Of a stretch of 64,000 bases of DNA, positions 43,733 to 52,713 are shown piece after piece. Numbering within the stretch: the first letter of the stretch is position 1; each line of letters begins with the position of its first letter. The position numbers and the translations under genes were made by a program. Below the pieces are notes generated by a model. The model was given only the letters and a program-made list of their open reading frames with translations. It was not told where the DNA came from and ran no database searches. The stretch is from Marinilactibacillus sp. Marseille-P9653. Lineage in GTDB: Bacteria > Bacillota > Bacilli > Lactobacillales > Carnobacteriaceae_A. The DNA lies in NCBI RefSeq assembly GCF_916618885.1, contig NZ_CAKAKH010000001.1, forward strand, positions 992,001 through 1,056,000, read 5' to 3'.

Positions 43733-44685
43733 ACGCATTAAGTATCATTCAACTGATTGTTTCAAGTTCGTTAATCTATGCAGCTCCATTAATACTCACA
43801 GCTCTTGGTGGAACGTTTTCTGAGCGAAGTGGTGTCGTGAATATCGGTCTTGAGGGTATCATGGTTATGGGTGCTTTCATGTCTGCAGTGTTCAATATTC
43901 AATTTGCTGCAACTTTCGGAGGGTTGACTCCATGGATGGGCTTACTCGCAGGAGGGCTTATCGGTGTGCTGTTTTCTATCATTCATGCAGTAGCGACAAT
44001 TAACCTTAGAGCAGATCATATTATTTCCGGTACAGTTATCAACTTAGCTGCACCGGCGTTAGGCGTCTTTTTGACAAGAGCCATTTTTGGAGCTGCTCAA
44101 ACAGGTCCATTACCTGAGTCATTTGGTAGAACGAGTATTTTCTTACTTAATCGAATTCCAATTATTGGACCGATTTTCTTTGAAAATACTTCAGGACCAG
44201 CATATTTTGGTATCGTAGTAGCAATCCTTTCTTGGTTCATTCTATTTAAAACAAGATTTGGACTAAGACTTCGTTCAGTTGGGGAACATCCTCATGCTGC
44301 TGAGACATTGGGGATTAAAGTTTATCTTATGAAATACTCTGGAGTTTTGATTTCAGGATTACTTGGAGGGATGGGTGGCGCGATTCAAGCTCAAGCGATC
44401 TCTAATGAGTTTGGTATTTTAACCATCGCTGGTCAAGGTTTTATCGCTATGGCCGCAATGATTTTTGGTAAATGGAATCCATTAGGTGTTATGGGTGCTG
44501 CGATATTCTTTGGTTTTGCACAAAGTCTAGCGCGTATCGGTACGTATATACCGATTATTCAAAATATACCAACAATTTGGTTACTAGTTATGCCATACTT
44601 ATTGACAATCATTGTGCTTGTAGGCGTAATTGGAAAATCAGAAGCACCAGCAAGACTTGGACAAACCTATATTAAAACAAAATAA
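43729..44685 (+). CDS. Nucleoside ABC transporter permease 2 (NupC/YufQ-like)
   Basis: A 318-residue permease of the same family, with SERSGVVNIGLEGIMVMG at the N-terminus and FGLRLRSVGEHPHAAETLG in the coupling region. It starts within an ATGA overlap behind GGAGGAG and ends the operon at a strong terminator. It forms the channel with permease 1. Confidence 0.93.
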   Translation: MNALSIIQLIVSSSLIYAAPLILTALGGTFSERSGVVNIGLEGIMVMGAFMSAVFNIQFAATFGGLTPWMGLLAGGLIGVLFSIIHAVATINLRADHIISGTVINLAAPALGVFLTRAIFGAAQTGPLPESFGRTSIFLLNRIPIIGPIFFENTSGPAYFGIVVAILSWFILFKTRFGLRLRSVGEHPHAAETLGIKVYLMKYSGVLISGLLGGMGGAIQAQAISNEFGILTIAGQGFIAMAAMIFGKWNPLGVMGAAIFFGFAQSLARIGTYIPIIQNIPTIWLLVMPYLLTIIVLVGVIGKSEAPARLGQTYIKTK

Positions 44686-44688
44686 ACG

Positions 44689-44725
44689 AAAGCCACATCC
44701 CATATCTCAGGGGTGTGGCTTTTTA
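44689..44725. terminator. Terminator between the nucleoside transporter and mnmM
   Basis: AAAGCCACATCCC pairs with GGGGTGTGGCTTT, with a T run on the plus side and an A-rich flank on the other. It serves convergent genes. Confidence 0.85.
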
Positions 44726-44726
44726 C

Positions 44727-45290
44727 TTACCGTTTTTTCTCAATAGCTATGAGAAATGGAGGGGTGTTTTTTTGATTCATAAATCCGTACCTAAGCACAG
44801 AGTAATCTTCTTGAGGGAGTGTCTTTAGATAAGACTCAACAGCGTTTTTTTCTTCTTGTCCACCATCATGTCCGTAGTAAACCATAATAACAACTAGTCC
44901 ACCAGGAATTAAGCTATCTAAACTTTGTTCTATTGCAGACAATGTTGTATCAGGAAGCGTAATGATGGTTTTATCACTCTTTGGCAAGTAGCCGAGATTG
45001 AAGACCACTGCTTGAATCGCATCCGTACCTATATAGTTCTTTATCTGTTCATGACCATCGTGAATCAATTCAACTTGATCTTTCAGTCCAGTTAAAAGAA
45101 CTTTTTTCTTCGTTTCTTCAATTGCAGAATCTTGTATATCAAACCCATAAACTTTTCCAGTTTTTCCGACAAGTTGAGCAAGTTTGACTGTATCATGACC
45201 ATTTCCAACGGTTGCATCAATAACCGTGTCTCCATATGAAATAGAATCTGATAAGAGCTGATGGCAAAATCTTAATGGCGAAAGTAACAT
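44727..45290 (-). CDS. mnmM: tRNA 5-aminomethyl-2-thiouridine methyltransferase MnmM (YtqB)
   Basis: A 187-residue SAM-dependent enzyme of the YtqB family, shown in Firmicutes to methylate nm5s2U to mnm5s2U at tRNA position 34. SAM motif I is VIDATVGNGHDT, followed by GFDIQ. Later AVVFNLGYLPK provides the catalytic-loop pattern, and YYGHDGG is family-specific. An in-frame ATG at 45326 with its own AAGGGA is possible. The ATG at 45290, behind AAAGG, matches the family N-terminus better. Confidence 0.88.
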   Translation of the reverse strand: MLLSPLRFCHQLLSDSISYGDTVIDATVGNGHDTVKLAQLVGKTGKVYGFDIQDSAIEETKKKVLLTGLKDQVELIHDGHEQIKNYIGTDAIQAVVFNLGYLPKSDKTIITLPDTTLSAIEQSLDSLIPGGLVVIMVYYGHDGGQEEKNAVESYLKTLPQEDYSVLRYGFMNQKNTPPFLIAIEKKR

Positions 45291-45513
45291 GATATCCGAC
45301 CTTTCTTGAATCATATTCTTGTTCATAAAGTGTTCCCTTATCTTTTGTATAAACGGAACAGGATTAACCTTTAATGAAGTTGACTTACAATAATGTATTA
45401 GCTTAATCGAATCAGCTATGCGTGTTTATAATCTGTTCGGTTTCCTACTGTTACAGTCATATGACATTTACAAAAAGACTTACTTTTTTGTTCCTTTCAT
45501 CCGATACTAACGG

Positions 45514-45519
45514 TATAAT
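45514..45519 (+). promoter_or_regulatory. -10 element of the LysM glucosaminidase gene
   Basis: A perfect TATAAT lies 55 bp upstream of the start; the hexamer 17 bp upstream (TTCCTT) is a weak -35. The rest of this interval (45291-45513) shows nothing I can assign. Confidence 0.4.
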
Positions 45520-45573
45520 ATGAGGACAAAGAAACTATTTTTAACTTGTTTTTTTGAGAGGGGTATTAAATAA

Positions 45574-48500
45574 ATGATAAACCAGAAAGATATGTTAGAT
45601 TCTTACAAAAACAGCGCAAAGAAGCGCTCATTGAAACTGACCATGTCTTCAAGCATTCTAGCTGGGGTCGTGGCCATTTCTGCATTTGGTGAAGCTGTCC
45701 ACGCAGAAGAAATGGATCTAAATAAAGAAGAAATCCAAGCACTATATGACCAGTATAATGAATTACAAGCAACTGTCAAAGAGCAGCAAACATTAGCTCC
45801 AGAAACAGAAGCAACTGAATTAACTGAAGAAGTGCCTACCAGTGACGAACTTGAAGAACTCTCTTTCGTTAAGTCTCAACTAGTTAGAATGATTGAACTG
45901 GCTGGCGGAGAAAGTTTATTAGCTCAACTCAATGTTGAACAATTATCTACAGACGACTTAAATACTGCATTTGAAGCATTACTTACTTATCAACTAGAAC
46001 AATCTGAAAGTGCTGAACGCATTGTTCAAGAAGAATTGACGGAAACTACTGAAACCGAATCTGTTGAAACAACAGAAAACATAGTAGAAGACACTGTCGT
46101 CGAAAGTATAGAAGTTACAGAACCTGAAATAAATGAAAGTGCTAAAGAAGAAACTGAAGATGTCATTGTAGAAGAAGTTTCCGCTTCAATTGAGAATAAA
46201 ACAGCAGAAATAGCTGTTATTGAGTCAAGTGAAAAAGGAACTGTAGAGTCTACAGTTGAAACAGAAGCATTAAATGAAACGGTTCAAGAAGAAGTAGAAG
46301 AATCCCAAGAATTTGAAACACCTGTTACTGAGGTCGAAGAATCGATTGAAGAAACAGAAAAAATTGAAGTAGTTGTACCTGAAGAAGAAGTGAAACCAGA
46401 AACAAAACCAGCTGAAGAAAAGCCAGCTCCTAAACCAGCTGAAACAAAACCGACTCCAGCTCCGGCAGAAAAACCTGTTGTAGAAACGAAGCCTGAGCCA
46501 AAACCAGAAGTGAAACCAACTCCAACCGTTACTAAGCCGGAAGTTAAAGCAATTGTTCATACAGTTAAATCTGGGGACACATTAAACAAAATAGCAAAAT
46601 CTTATAATACAACTGTCAACAACTTAGTTGCTTTAAACAAAATTTCTAATCCTAATAATATAAAGATTGGACAGAAGATTGCGATTAACCAAGCGGGTGT
46701 CAGTTCTACTCCTGCATCTTCAAATGGGTCAGCAACAAGCACTGGTAATTTGAGTCAAGCGAAAACAACTTCTGAATTTATCAATCAAATTGCTGGTCAC
46801 GCTCAAAGAATAGCTAAAGAAAATGGGATCTATGCTTCAATCATGATTGCTCAAGCAAGTCTAGAGTCTGGTTATGGTAAAAGTACTTTATCATCTCCGC
46901 CAAATCATAACTTATTCGGAATCAAAGGCTCTTATAACGGACAATCTGTTGCGATGCGTACAAAAGAGTACTATTCTAGTACAGGCTGGATCACGATAAC
47001 AGATAATTTCAAAAAATATCCTAGCTATGCAGAATCTCTTGAAGATAATGCTAGATTAATCAGAAATGGTACAGGATGGAACAGTGAATTCTATTCTGGA
47101 GCATGGATTGAAAGAACCAACTCCTATAAAGATGCTTCTGCTTGGCTGCAAGGTCGTTATGCAACGGATCCTAGTTATGCGAACAAGTTGAATAATATTA
47201 TTAGCTTATATGATCTTACTCGTTTTGACGGAAATTGGACAGGACCAGTAGAAACAGGTAATGGCGGTTCAAGTACTGTTAAACCAGTTCAACCAACAAC
47301 ACCAACAACAGGTAACAATACTAGCGGTCAACACACAGTCGTTAGGGGAGAAACTTTAACGTCTATTGCTAGAAAATACAATACAACGGTAGCTGCGATT
47401 AAATTAGCGAACAATTTAAAGAGTGACTTGATTTTTGTGAACCAGAAATTATCTGTTTCCGGAGCGACATCTGGGGGATCTTCAAACAATGGATCAACCA
47501 CGCCAGCACCAACTCCAGGTAACAGTCAACAAACCGGTTCATCAAGTTATACAGTTGTTAGAGGGGATACGTTGACTTCTATTGCTAGAAGACATAACAC
47601 ATCCGTTTCTTCCATTAAATCTTTGAACAACTTGAAGAGTGACTTGATCTTTGTGAATCAAAAACTGGCTCTATCTGGGTCAACTTCAAATAGTGGGTCA
47701 GTGACACCAGCACCGATCCCTGGAAGTAACCAACAGACTGGTTCATCAAGTTATACAGTTGTTAATGGAGATACATTAACGTCTATCGCTAGAAGACACA
47801 ATATATCTATTTCATCTATTAAATCACTGAACAATCTTAAAAGTGATTTGATCTTTGTAAACCAGAAGTTAACACTTTCAGGAACATCACAAAGTGGATC
47901 GACAACACCAGCATCAAACACAGGAAATAGTCAACAAACAGGTTCGTCAAATTATACAGTGGTTAGTGGAGACACATTGACTTCTATCGCTAGAAGATTC
48001 AATACAAACGTGTCGTCGATCAAGTCATTGAACAATCTTAAAAGTGATTTGATTTTTGTAAACCAGAAATTGGTCTTAGCTGGAATGTCAACAGGATCAG
48101 TTTCTAACCCGGTATCTCCTACGACACCTACTGTATCTAATTACACAGTGGTTAGTGGAGACACGTTAACATCAATCGCTAGACGTTTTGGTACATCAGT
48201 ATCTGCTATCAAATCAGCAAATAATTTGAAAAGCGATGCAATCTTTGTAAATCAGACATTGGCTTTAAATGGCCAAAATGCGGGTAGTTCAACTACTCCA
48301 GTCGTCAATAACGGAAGTTCTCAAGGAACAACGACTTCAAGCTACACTGTAGTAAGTGGAGATACGTTGACGTCCATTGCAAGAAGGTTTAATACAACAG
48401 TGAATGCTATCAAATCACTTAATAACCTGGAAACAGATCAAATTCTTGTGAATCAAAAGTTAACAGTTTCTGGTAAAGCGTCAAGCACGCCGGTAACGAA

Positions 48501-49461
48501 CAGTCCGAGCGTTTCTGCACCTACTGAGACTGTTAAATCAACTTATACGGTTGTTGCAGGGGACACGTTGTCTGGAATCGCTAGAAAGTTCAATACTTCG
48601 GTTTCTACAATTAAATCATTGAATGATTTAAATAAGGATACAATCTATGTGAACCAAAAATTAACAATCAATGGATCTAAAGCACCAGTTGCGCCTACAC
48701 CAGTCGTTATTGCTCCTGTAGCACCTAAGCCAGTCTTAGGACAATATAGTGTGGTTGGTGGAGATACGTTAACTAAAATCGCGCGTCAATTCAATACTTC
48801 TGTGAATCAATTGATGCAAGACAATAACTTATCATCTAGTAATATCTTTGTCGGTCAGACATTGAACGTTGCTGGGGCTAAAGTAACACCTAAACCAGTA
48901 ATACCAGCACCAGTTACGCCTAAGCCGGTTAACGAACAGACAAGTAGTATCGTTGTCTCTGCTGGAGACACATTGTCCGCTCTAGCTGCTAAATATGGAA
49001 CGACTGTAGCACAGATCAAAGCAACAAATAGACTAGAATCTGATAATATCTTTGTTGGTCAAGTACTTGCTATACCAGCAGGAAGAACACAGACGGTATC
49101 GACTCCTGTAGTCTCGAAACCTGTGTCTCAACCAACACAAGTTGTTTCTAATCAGTACGTTGTTCAATCAGGAGATTCACTATACAAAATTGCGCTTCAA
49201 TTCAATACAAGTGTTGCACAGATCAAAGAGTGGAATAACTTAACGAATGATACAATCTTTGTGAATCAGCGTTTATCTGTTCAATCTACTGAAAAAGTAG
49301 TTGAACAAAAAGCACCTGTAACTAAGAGTGGATATGTCGTTGAAAAAGGCGATACACTTTCTGGAATCGCACTTAAATTCAATACAACTATTCAACAATT
49401 AAAAGAGAAAAATGCACTAGATTCTGATGTTATTTACGTAAACCAGAACCTATCTGTATAA
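45574..49461 (+). CDS. Secreted GH73 N-acetylglucosaminidase with twelve LysM repeats
   Basis: A 1295-residue autolysin. The signal peptide ends near residue 46 (AVHA). An acidic Glu/Thr/Val-rich region (about 47-270) and a Pro/Lys/Glu segment follow. One LysM lies before the catalytic domain (about 328-373). The GH73 glucosaminidase domain spans about 402-545, with catalytic Glu431 in QASLESGYGKS. Eleven more LysM repeats fill about 587-1295, spaced 60-75 residues by Ser/Thr/Gly linkers. The domain type matches AtlA-like autolysins, but the repeat number is high and one repeat precedes the enzyme. It should bind and cut glycan strands at division sites. Ribosome site GAGAGGGG. Confidence 0.93.
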   Translation: MINQKDMLDSYKNSAKKRSLKLTMSSSILAGVVAISAFGEAVHAEEMDLNKEEIQALYDQYNELQATVKEQQTLAPETEATELTEEVPTSDELEELSFVKSQLVRMIELAGGESLLAQLNVEQLSTDDLNTAFEALLTYQLEQSESAERIVQEELTETTETESVETTENIVEDTVVESIEVTEPEINESAKEETEDVIVEEVSASIENKTAEIAVIESSEKGTVESTVETEALNETVQEEVEESQEFETPVTEVEESIEETEKIEVVVPEEEVKPETKPAEEKPAPKPAETKPTPAPAEKPVVETKPEPKPEVKPTPTVTKPEVKAIVHTVKSGDTLNKIAKSYNTTVNNLVALNKISNPNNIKIGQKIAINQAGVSSTPASSNGSATSTGNLSQAKTTSEFINQIAGHAQRIAKENGIYASIMIAQASLESGYGKSTLSSPPNHNLFGIKGSYNGQSVAMRTKEYYSSTGWITITDNFKKYPSYAESLEDNARLIRNGTGWNSEFYSGAWIERTNSYKDASAWLQGRYATDPSYANKLNNIISLYDLTRFDGNWTGPVETGNGGSSTVKPVQPTTPTTGNNTSGQHTVVRGETLTSIARKYNTTVAAIKLANNLKSDLIFVNQKLSVSGATSGGSSNNGSTTPAPTPGNSQQTGSSSYTVVRGDTLTSIARRHNTSVSSIKSLNNLKSDLIFVNQKLALSGSTSNSGSVTPAPIPGSNQQTGSSSYTVVNGDTLTSIARRHNISISSIKSLNNLKSDLIFVNQKLTLSGTSQSGSTTPASNTGNSQQTGSSNYTVVSGDTLTSIARRFNTNVSSIKSLNNLKSDLIFVNQKLVLAGMSTGSVSNPVSPTTPTVSNYTVVSGDTLTSIARRFGTSVSAIKSANNLKSDAIFVNQTLALNGQNAGSSTTPVVNNGSSQGTTTSSYTVVSGDTLTSIARRFNTTVNAIKSLNNLETDQILVNQKLTVSGKASSTPVTNSPSVSAPTETVKSTYTVVAGDTLSGIARKFNTSVSTIKSLNDLNKDTIYVNQKLTINGSKAPVAPTPVVIAPVAPKPVLGQYSVVGGDTLTKIARQFNTSVNQLMQDNNLSSSNIFVGQTLNVAGAKVTPKPVIPAPVTPKPVNEQTSSIVVSAGDTLSALAAKYGTTVAQIKATNRLESDNIFVGQVLAIPAGRTQTVSTPVVSKPVSQPTQVVSNQYVVQSGDSLYKIALQFNTSVAQIKEWNNLTNDTIFVNQRLSVQSTEKVVEQKAPVTKSGYVVEKGDTLSGIALKFNTTIQQLKEKNALDSDVIYVNQNLSV
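47329..49459 (+). repeat. Eleven tandem LysM-coding repeats
   Basis: Each unit has the core VV-x-GDTL(T/S)-x-IARRxNT and ends IFVNQKL. Repeats 1-4 after the enzyme domain are nearly identical in protein and very similar in DNA (for example NNLKSDLIFVNQKL in four units), while the last four are diverged. This suggests recent expansion at the 5' side of the array, and makes assembly collapse or length variation possible. Confidence 0.9.
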
Positions 49462-49465
49462 ATTT

Positions 49466-49512
49466 TAAAGCAGTAGATCGGCAATACCGACTACTGCTTT
49501 TTCTTTTTTTCG
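49466..49512 (+). terminator. Terminator after the LysM glucosaminidase gene
   Basis: AAAGCAGTAGATCGG pairs with CCGACTACTGCTTT (one bulge) and is followed by a long T-rich tail. Confidence 0.85.
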
Positions 49513-49524
49513 GTCAAATAGCTA

Positions 49525-49553
49525 TTGCGACAAGGCAAGGGTTTTGATAAGAT
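49525..49553 (+). promoter_or_regulatory. Promoter of the leuS T-box transcript
   Basis: TTGCGA and TAAGAT are separated by 17 bp, about 50 bp upstream of the T-box stem I. Confidence 0.4.
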
Positions 49554-49599
49554 ATAGACTAATAACTACTTTGAACAGGAATAGTAGGTTTTTCCTTTT

Positions 49600-49820
49600 T
49601 GATAGAGAGCACATGGTTGGTGGAAATGTGTACAGAGGTAAACTGAACTCGCCTGGAAGTTGTTCGAGTGAACGGAGTCTAACAGGATTCTATTAATTCG
49701 ATCCGTAAATCTGCGTTAAAGATTTGAGACTGCAAAATTTGCAGTGAATATTAGGTGGTACCGCGAATTGATTTGCCCTATAAATTATACAATTGTATAG
49801 TTTATAGGGCTTTTTTAATA
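49600..49820 (+). promoter_or_regulatory. Leucine T-box riboswitch upstream of leuS
   Basis: The core AGGTGGTACCGCG lies at 49753-49765 and is followed by a competing intrinsic terminator (stem 49775-49786 with 49799-49810, then T6). In stem I, GAACTC places a CTC leucine codon at 49648-49650 as the specifier. Uncharged tRNA-Leu should pair with the specifier and the T-box bulge, allowing readthrough into leuS. Confidence 0.93.
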
Positions 49821-49851
49821 GCAATTATTCGAAAAAAAGGGGCGTAATGTA

Positions 49852-52272
49852 ATGTCATTCAATCATAAATCAATGGAACCAAAGTGGCAAAAGTATTGGC
49901 AAGACAATCATTCTTTTAAAGTAACGGAAGATGAGGACAAAGAGAACTTTTATGCATTAGATATGTTTCCTTATCCTTCTGGACAAGGACTGCATGTAGG
50001 ACACCCAGAAGGGTATACAGCTACAGACATCATCTCGCGTATGAAACGCGCACAGGGATACAATGTTTTGCACCCGATGGGATGGGATGCTTTTGGACTT
50101 CCTGCTGAGCAGTACGCGCTTGATACAGGAAATGATCCGGCGGAATTCACTGAGAAAAATATTCAGACATTTAAACGTCAAATCAACGCTCTTGGATTCA
50201 GTTATGACTGGGAGCGAGAAATCAATACGACTGATCCTGAGTATTATAAGTGGACGCAGTGGATCTTTATTAAGTTGTATGAAAAAGGACTGGCTTACGA
50301 AGCAGAAGTGGCGGTTAACTGGTGCCCGGCTTTGGGGACGGTTCTGGCGAATGAAGAAGTCATTGATGGGAAGTCAGAGCGCGGTGGACATCCGGTTTAC
50401 CGTAAGCCAATGAAACAGTGGATGCTAAAAATCACGGCTTATGCGGACCGTCTTTTGGAAGATCTTGAAGAAGTTGACTGGCCTGAACACATCAAGGATA
50501 TGCAACGAAACTGGATCGGTAAATCTGAAGGCGCGAATGTGACGTTTAAGGTGAAAGATTCAGAACTTGATTTCACTGTGTTTACGACTCGTCCTGATAC
50601 TTTGTTTGGTGCTACGTATGCAGTGCTTGCTCCTGAGTCTGATTTGATCCAACAGATTGTTTCAGAAGATCAGAAAGAAACTGTCGAAGCATATATTAAG
50701 GATGTTAGCATCAAGTCAGATCTAGAAAGAACGGATTTGAACAAAGATAAATCAGGTGTATTTACTGGAGCTTATGCTGTGAATCCGGTCAATGGTGAAG
50801 AGCTTCCGATTTGGATTGCAGATTACGTTCTAGCTTCTTACGGTACAGGCGCAATTATGGCGGTTCCTGCACATGACGAACGTGACTTTGAGTTTGCTCA
50901 AAAATATGACTTGAAGATTATTCCGGTTCTTGAAGGTGGTAATGTGGACGAAGCTGCTTATACAGAAGATGGAAAACATATCAACTCAGATTTCTTGGAT
51001 GGAATGAACAAAGAAGAAGCGATTTCAAGTATGATTGAATATCTAGAAAAAGAACAAGTTGGCGAGAAAAAGATCACTTACCGTTTGCGTGACTGGTTGT
51101 TTGCTCGTCAAAGATATTGGGGAGAACCCATTCCTGTTATTCACTGGGAAGATGGTACGACGACGACTGTTTCAGAATCAGATCTACCAATTGAATTGCC
51201 AAAAACAGATAAGATTCAGCCTTCTGGTACTGGGGAGTCTCCTCTAGCGGTTATTGAAGACTGGGTGAACGTAGTGGATCCTGAAACCGGCTTGAAAGGT
51301 AAAAGAGATACGAACACAATGCCACAGTGGGCAGGTAGTTCGTGGTACTTCTTGAGATTTATTGATCCGAAAAACACAGAACAGTTAGCTGATCCAGAAA
51401 AATTGAAAAAATGGCTACCAGTAGATCTTTATATCGGTGGTGCAGAGCATGCGGTTCTTCACTTGTTGTATGCGCGTTTCTGGCATAAATTCCTTTACGA
51501 TCTTGATATTGTTCCAACAAAAGAACCGTTTCAACGTCTGTACAATCAAGGAATGATTCTTGGTGCTAATAACGAAAAAATGTCTAAATCCAAAGGGAAT
51601 GTTGTTAATCCTGACGATGTCGTTGAAGAATTTGGAGCAGATACATTACGCGTTTATGAAATGTTCATGGGTCCACTGGATGCTGCTATCGCTTGGAGCA
51701 CAGATGGCCTTGAAGGATCTCGCAAATTCCTTGACCGTGTTTGGAGATTGCTCGTTGATGAAGAAGACAAACTAAGAGACCGCATTACAACAATCAACGA
51801 TGGGTCACTAGACGTGGTCTATCATCAGACAGTCAAAAAGGTCACACAGGACTTTGAAAATCTACAATTCAATACAGGGATTTCTCAGTTGATGGTCTTT
51901 GTAAATGCGGCCTATAAAGCAGAAGGACTACCGATTGATTACATTAAAGGATTCCTTAAAATGCTTGCCCCTGTTGCGCCGCATCTTGGAGAAGAGCTAT
52001 GGAGCCGCATTAGTCAAACGGGTGAAAGTATTTCGTATGAAGCTTGGCCAACTTACGATGAAGCCAAACTGGTTACGGATGAAGTAGAAGTTGTCTTCCA
52101 AGTTAATGGTAAAATCAGAGGAAAAGCAACGGCCTCTAAAGACATTTCAAAAGATGATCTTGAAAAACTGGCATTGGAAAATGATAATATTAAAGAAAAC
52201 CTAGAAGGTAAGACAGTCCGTAAAGTGATTGTAGTACCAGGTAAACTCGTTAATATCGTTGCTCCAAATTAG
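49852..52272 (+). CDS. leuS: Leucyl-tRNA synthetase
   Basis: An 806-residue class I synthetase that charges tRNA-Leu. The HIGH-type motif is [10 protein letters not shown] near residue 45, the CP1 editing domain occupies about 220-420, and KMSKS lies at 576-580. The C-terminal anticodon and LeuRS-specific domains are complete ([11 protein letters not shown] near the end). Length is normal for bacterial LeuRS. Expression is controlled by the T-box leader, and a terminator follows. Confidence 0.98.
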   Translation: MSFNHKSMEPKWQKYWQDNHSFKVTEDEDKENFYALDMFPYPSGQGLHVGHPEGYTATDIISRMKRAQGYNVLHPMGWDAFGLPAEQYALDTGNDPAEFTEKNIQTFKRQINALGFSYDWEREINTTDPEYYKWTQWIFIKLYEKGLAYEAEVAVNWCPALGTVLANEEVIDGKSERGGHPVYRKPMKQWMLKITAYADRLLEDLEEVDWPEHIKDMQRNWIGKSEGANVTFKVKDSELDFTVFTTRPDTLFGATYAVLAPESDLIQQIVSEDQKETVEAYIKDVSIKSDLERTDLNKDKSGVFTGAYAVNPVNGEELPIWIADYVLASYGTGAIMAVPAHDERDFEFAQKYDLKIIPVLEGGNVDEAAYTEDGKHINSDFLDGMNKEEAISSMIEYLEKEQVGEKKITYRLRDWLFARQRYWGEPIPVIHWEDGTTTTVSESDLPIELPKTDKIQPSGTGESPLAVIEDWVNVVDPETGLKGKRDTNTMPQWAGSSWYFLRFIDPKNTEQLADPEKLKKWLPVDLYIGGAEHAVLHLLYARFWHKFLYDLDIVPTKEPFQRLYNQGMILGANNEKMSKSKGNVVNPDDVVEEFGADTLRVYEMFMGPLDAAIAWSTDGLEGSRKFLDRVWRLLVDEEDKLRDRITTINDGSLDVVYHQTVKKVTQDFENLQFNTGISQLMVFVNAAYKAEGLPIDYIKGFLKMLAPVAPHLGEELWSRISQTGESISYEAWPTYDEAKLVTDEVEVVFQVNGKIRGKATASKDISKDDLEKLALENDNIKENLEGKTVRKVIVVPGKLVNIVAPN

Positions 52273-52299
52273 ATCTATCGGTTTAGTTTGATTTTTGAT

Positions 52300-52350
52300 T
52301 AAAGAGGAACTCAAGGGGGATGCAGCATTTCTCTTGAGTTTCTTTTTTGG
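52300..52350 (+). terminator. Terminator after leuS
   Basis: GAGGAACTCAAG pairs with CTTGAGTTTCTT around a loop of about 16 bases, followed by six T residues. Confidence 0.75.
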
Positions 52351-52374
52351 TTTTTAATGGATGCGTAAAAAAAG

Positions 52375-52422
52375 CTCAATATTAAGAATCGTTTCGAACG
52401 TATTGAGACTTTGCGTTCGAAA
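52375..52422. other. Interleaved inverted repeats with H-type pseudoknot topology
   Basis: Arm A CTCAATA (52375-52381) pairs with A' TATTGAG (52401-52407). Arm B TTTCGAACG (52392-52400) pairs with B' CGTTCGAAA (52414-52422). The order A-B-A'-B' allows an H-type pseudoknot (loops 10, 0 and 6 bases) or two alternative hairpins. On the minus strand A'/A is followed by CTTTTTTT, resembling a terminator. No gene covers it. Confidence 0.5.
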
Positions 52423-52539
52423 TACGACGTAAATTGCCTTTTTTTCAAATGTATCCAAAAGAAACTCATGCAACTCATGAAAAGTAAAAAAAGAAGCTCC
52501 GAAATCATCATTATGTCTAAAGAATTAAGTTTTTTGTAA

Positions 52540-52650
52540 ATGCTCGTTTTTATGATAGAACAAGATTGCAACAGGTGGCGTAAACCAGTAGAATAGAGTC
52601 TAGTTGGAAAAGGGGCCTTACGGTGCTCCTTTTTCTATGGAATTTTTTTA
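52540..52650 (+). ncRNA. Possible small RNA ending in an orphan terminator hairpin
   Basis: GGAAAAGGGGC pairs with GCTCCTTTTTC (52606-52635) around an 8-base loop. leuS already ends at 52300-52350, and no open frame with a ribosome site precedes this hairpin, so it may end an independent short transcript starting near 52545-52570. No promoter is convincing and no known RNA family is recognised. It could instead be a leader element of the downstream murJ gene. Confidence 0.25.
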
Positions 52651-52713
52651 TTCAATAAAACAGTAAGAGAATCATTCAGTATTTTTACTTATCGAAAGAA
52701 GGTTTCTTTAAAT

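Noticed and set aside
46270-46560. A 96-codon minus-strand open frame inside the LysM glucosaminidase gene.
   Set aside because: Its Phe/Trp/Arg-rich translation is the complement of a low-complexity Glu/Pro/Lys coding region, with no independent signals.
47329-49459. Regular repeats that could be taken for a repeat array or CRISPR.
   Set aside because: The repeats are in-frame LysM modules of 180-220 bp with coding constraint, not short direct repeats with unique spacers.
52361-52432. A 23-residue plus-strand frame beginning MRKKSSILRIV, basic and amphipathic.
   Set aside because: No Shine-Dalgarno sequence precedes it, and it coincides with the inverted repeats, which explain the sequence better.
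52311-52571. An 86-codon open frame on the minus strand after leuS.
   Set aside because: It has no ribosome site, overlaps the leuS terminator hairpin, has a composition unlike neighbouring genes and shows no recognisable domain.
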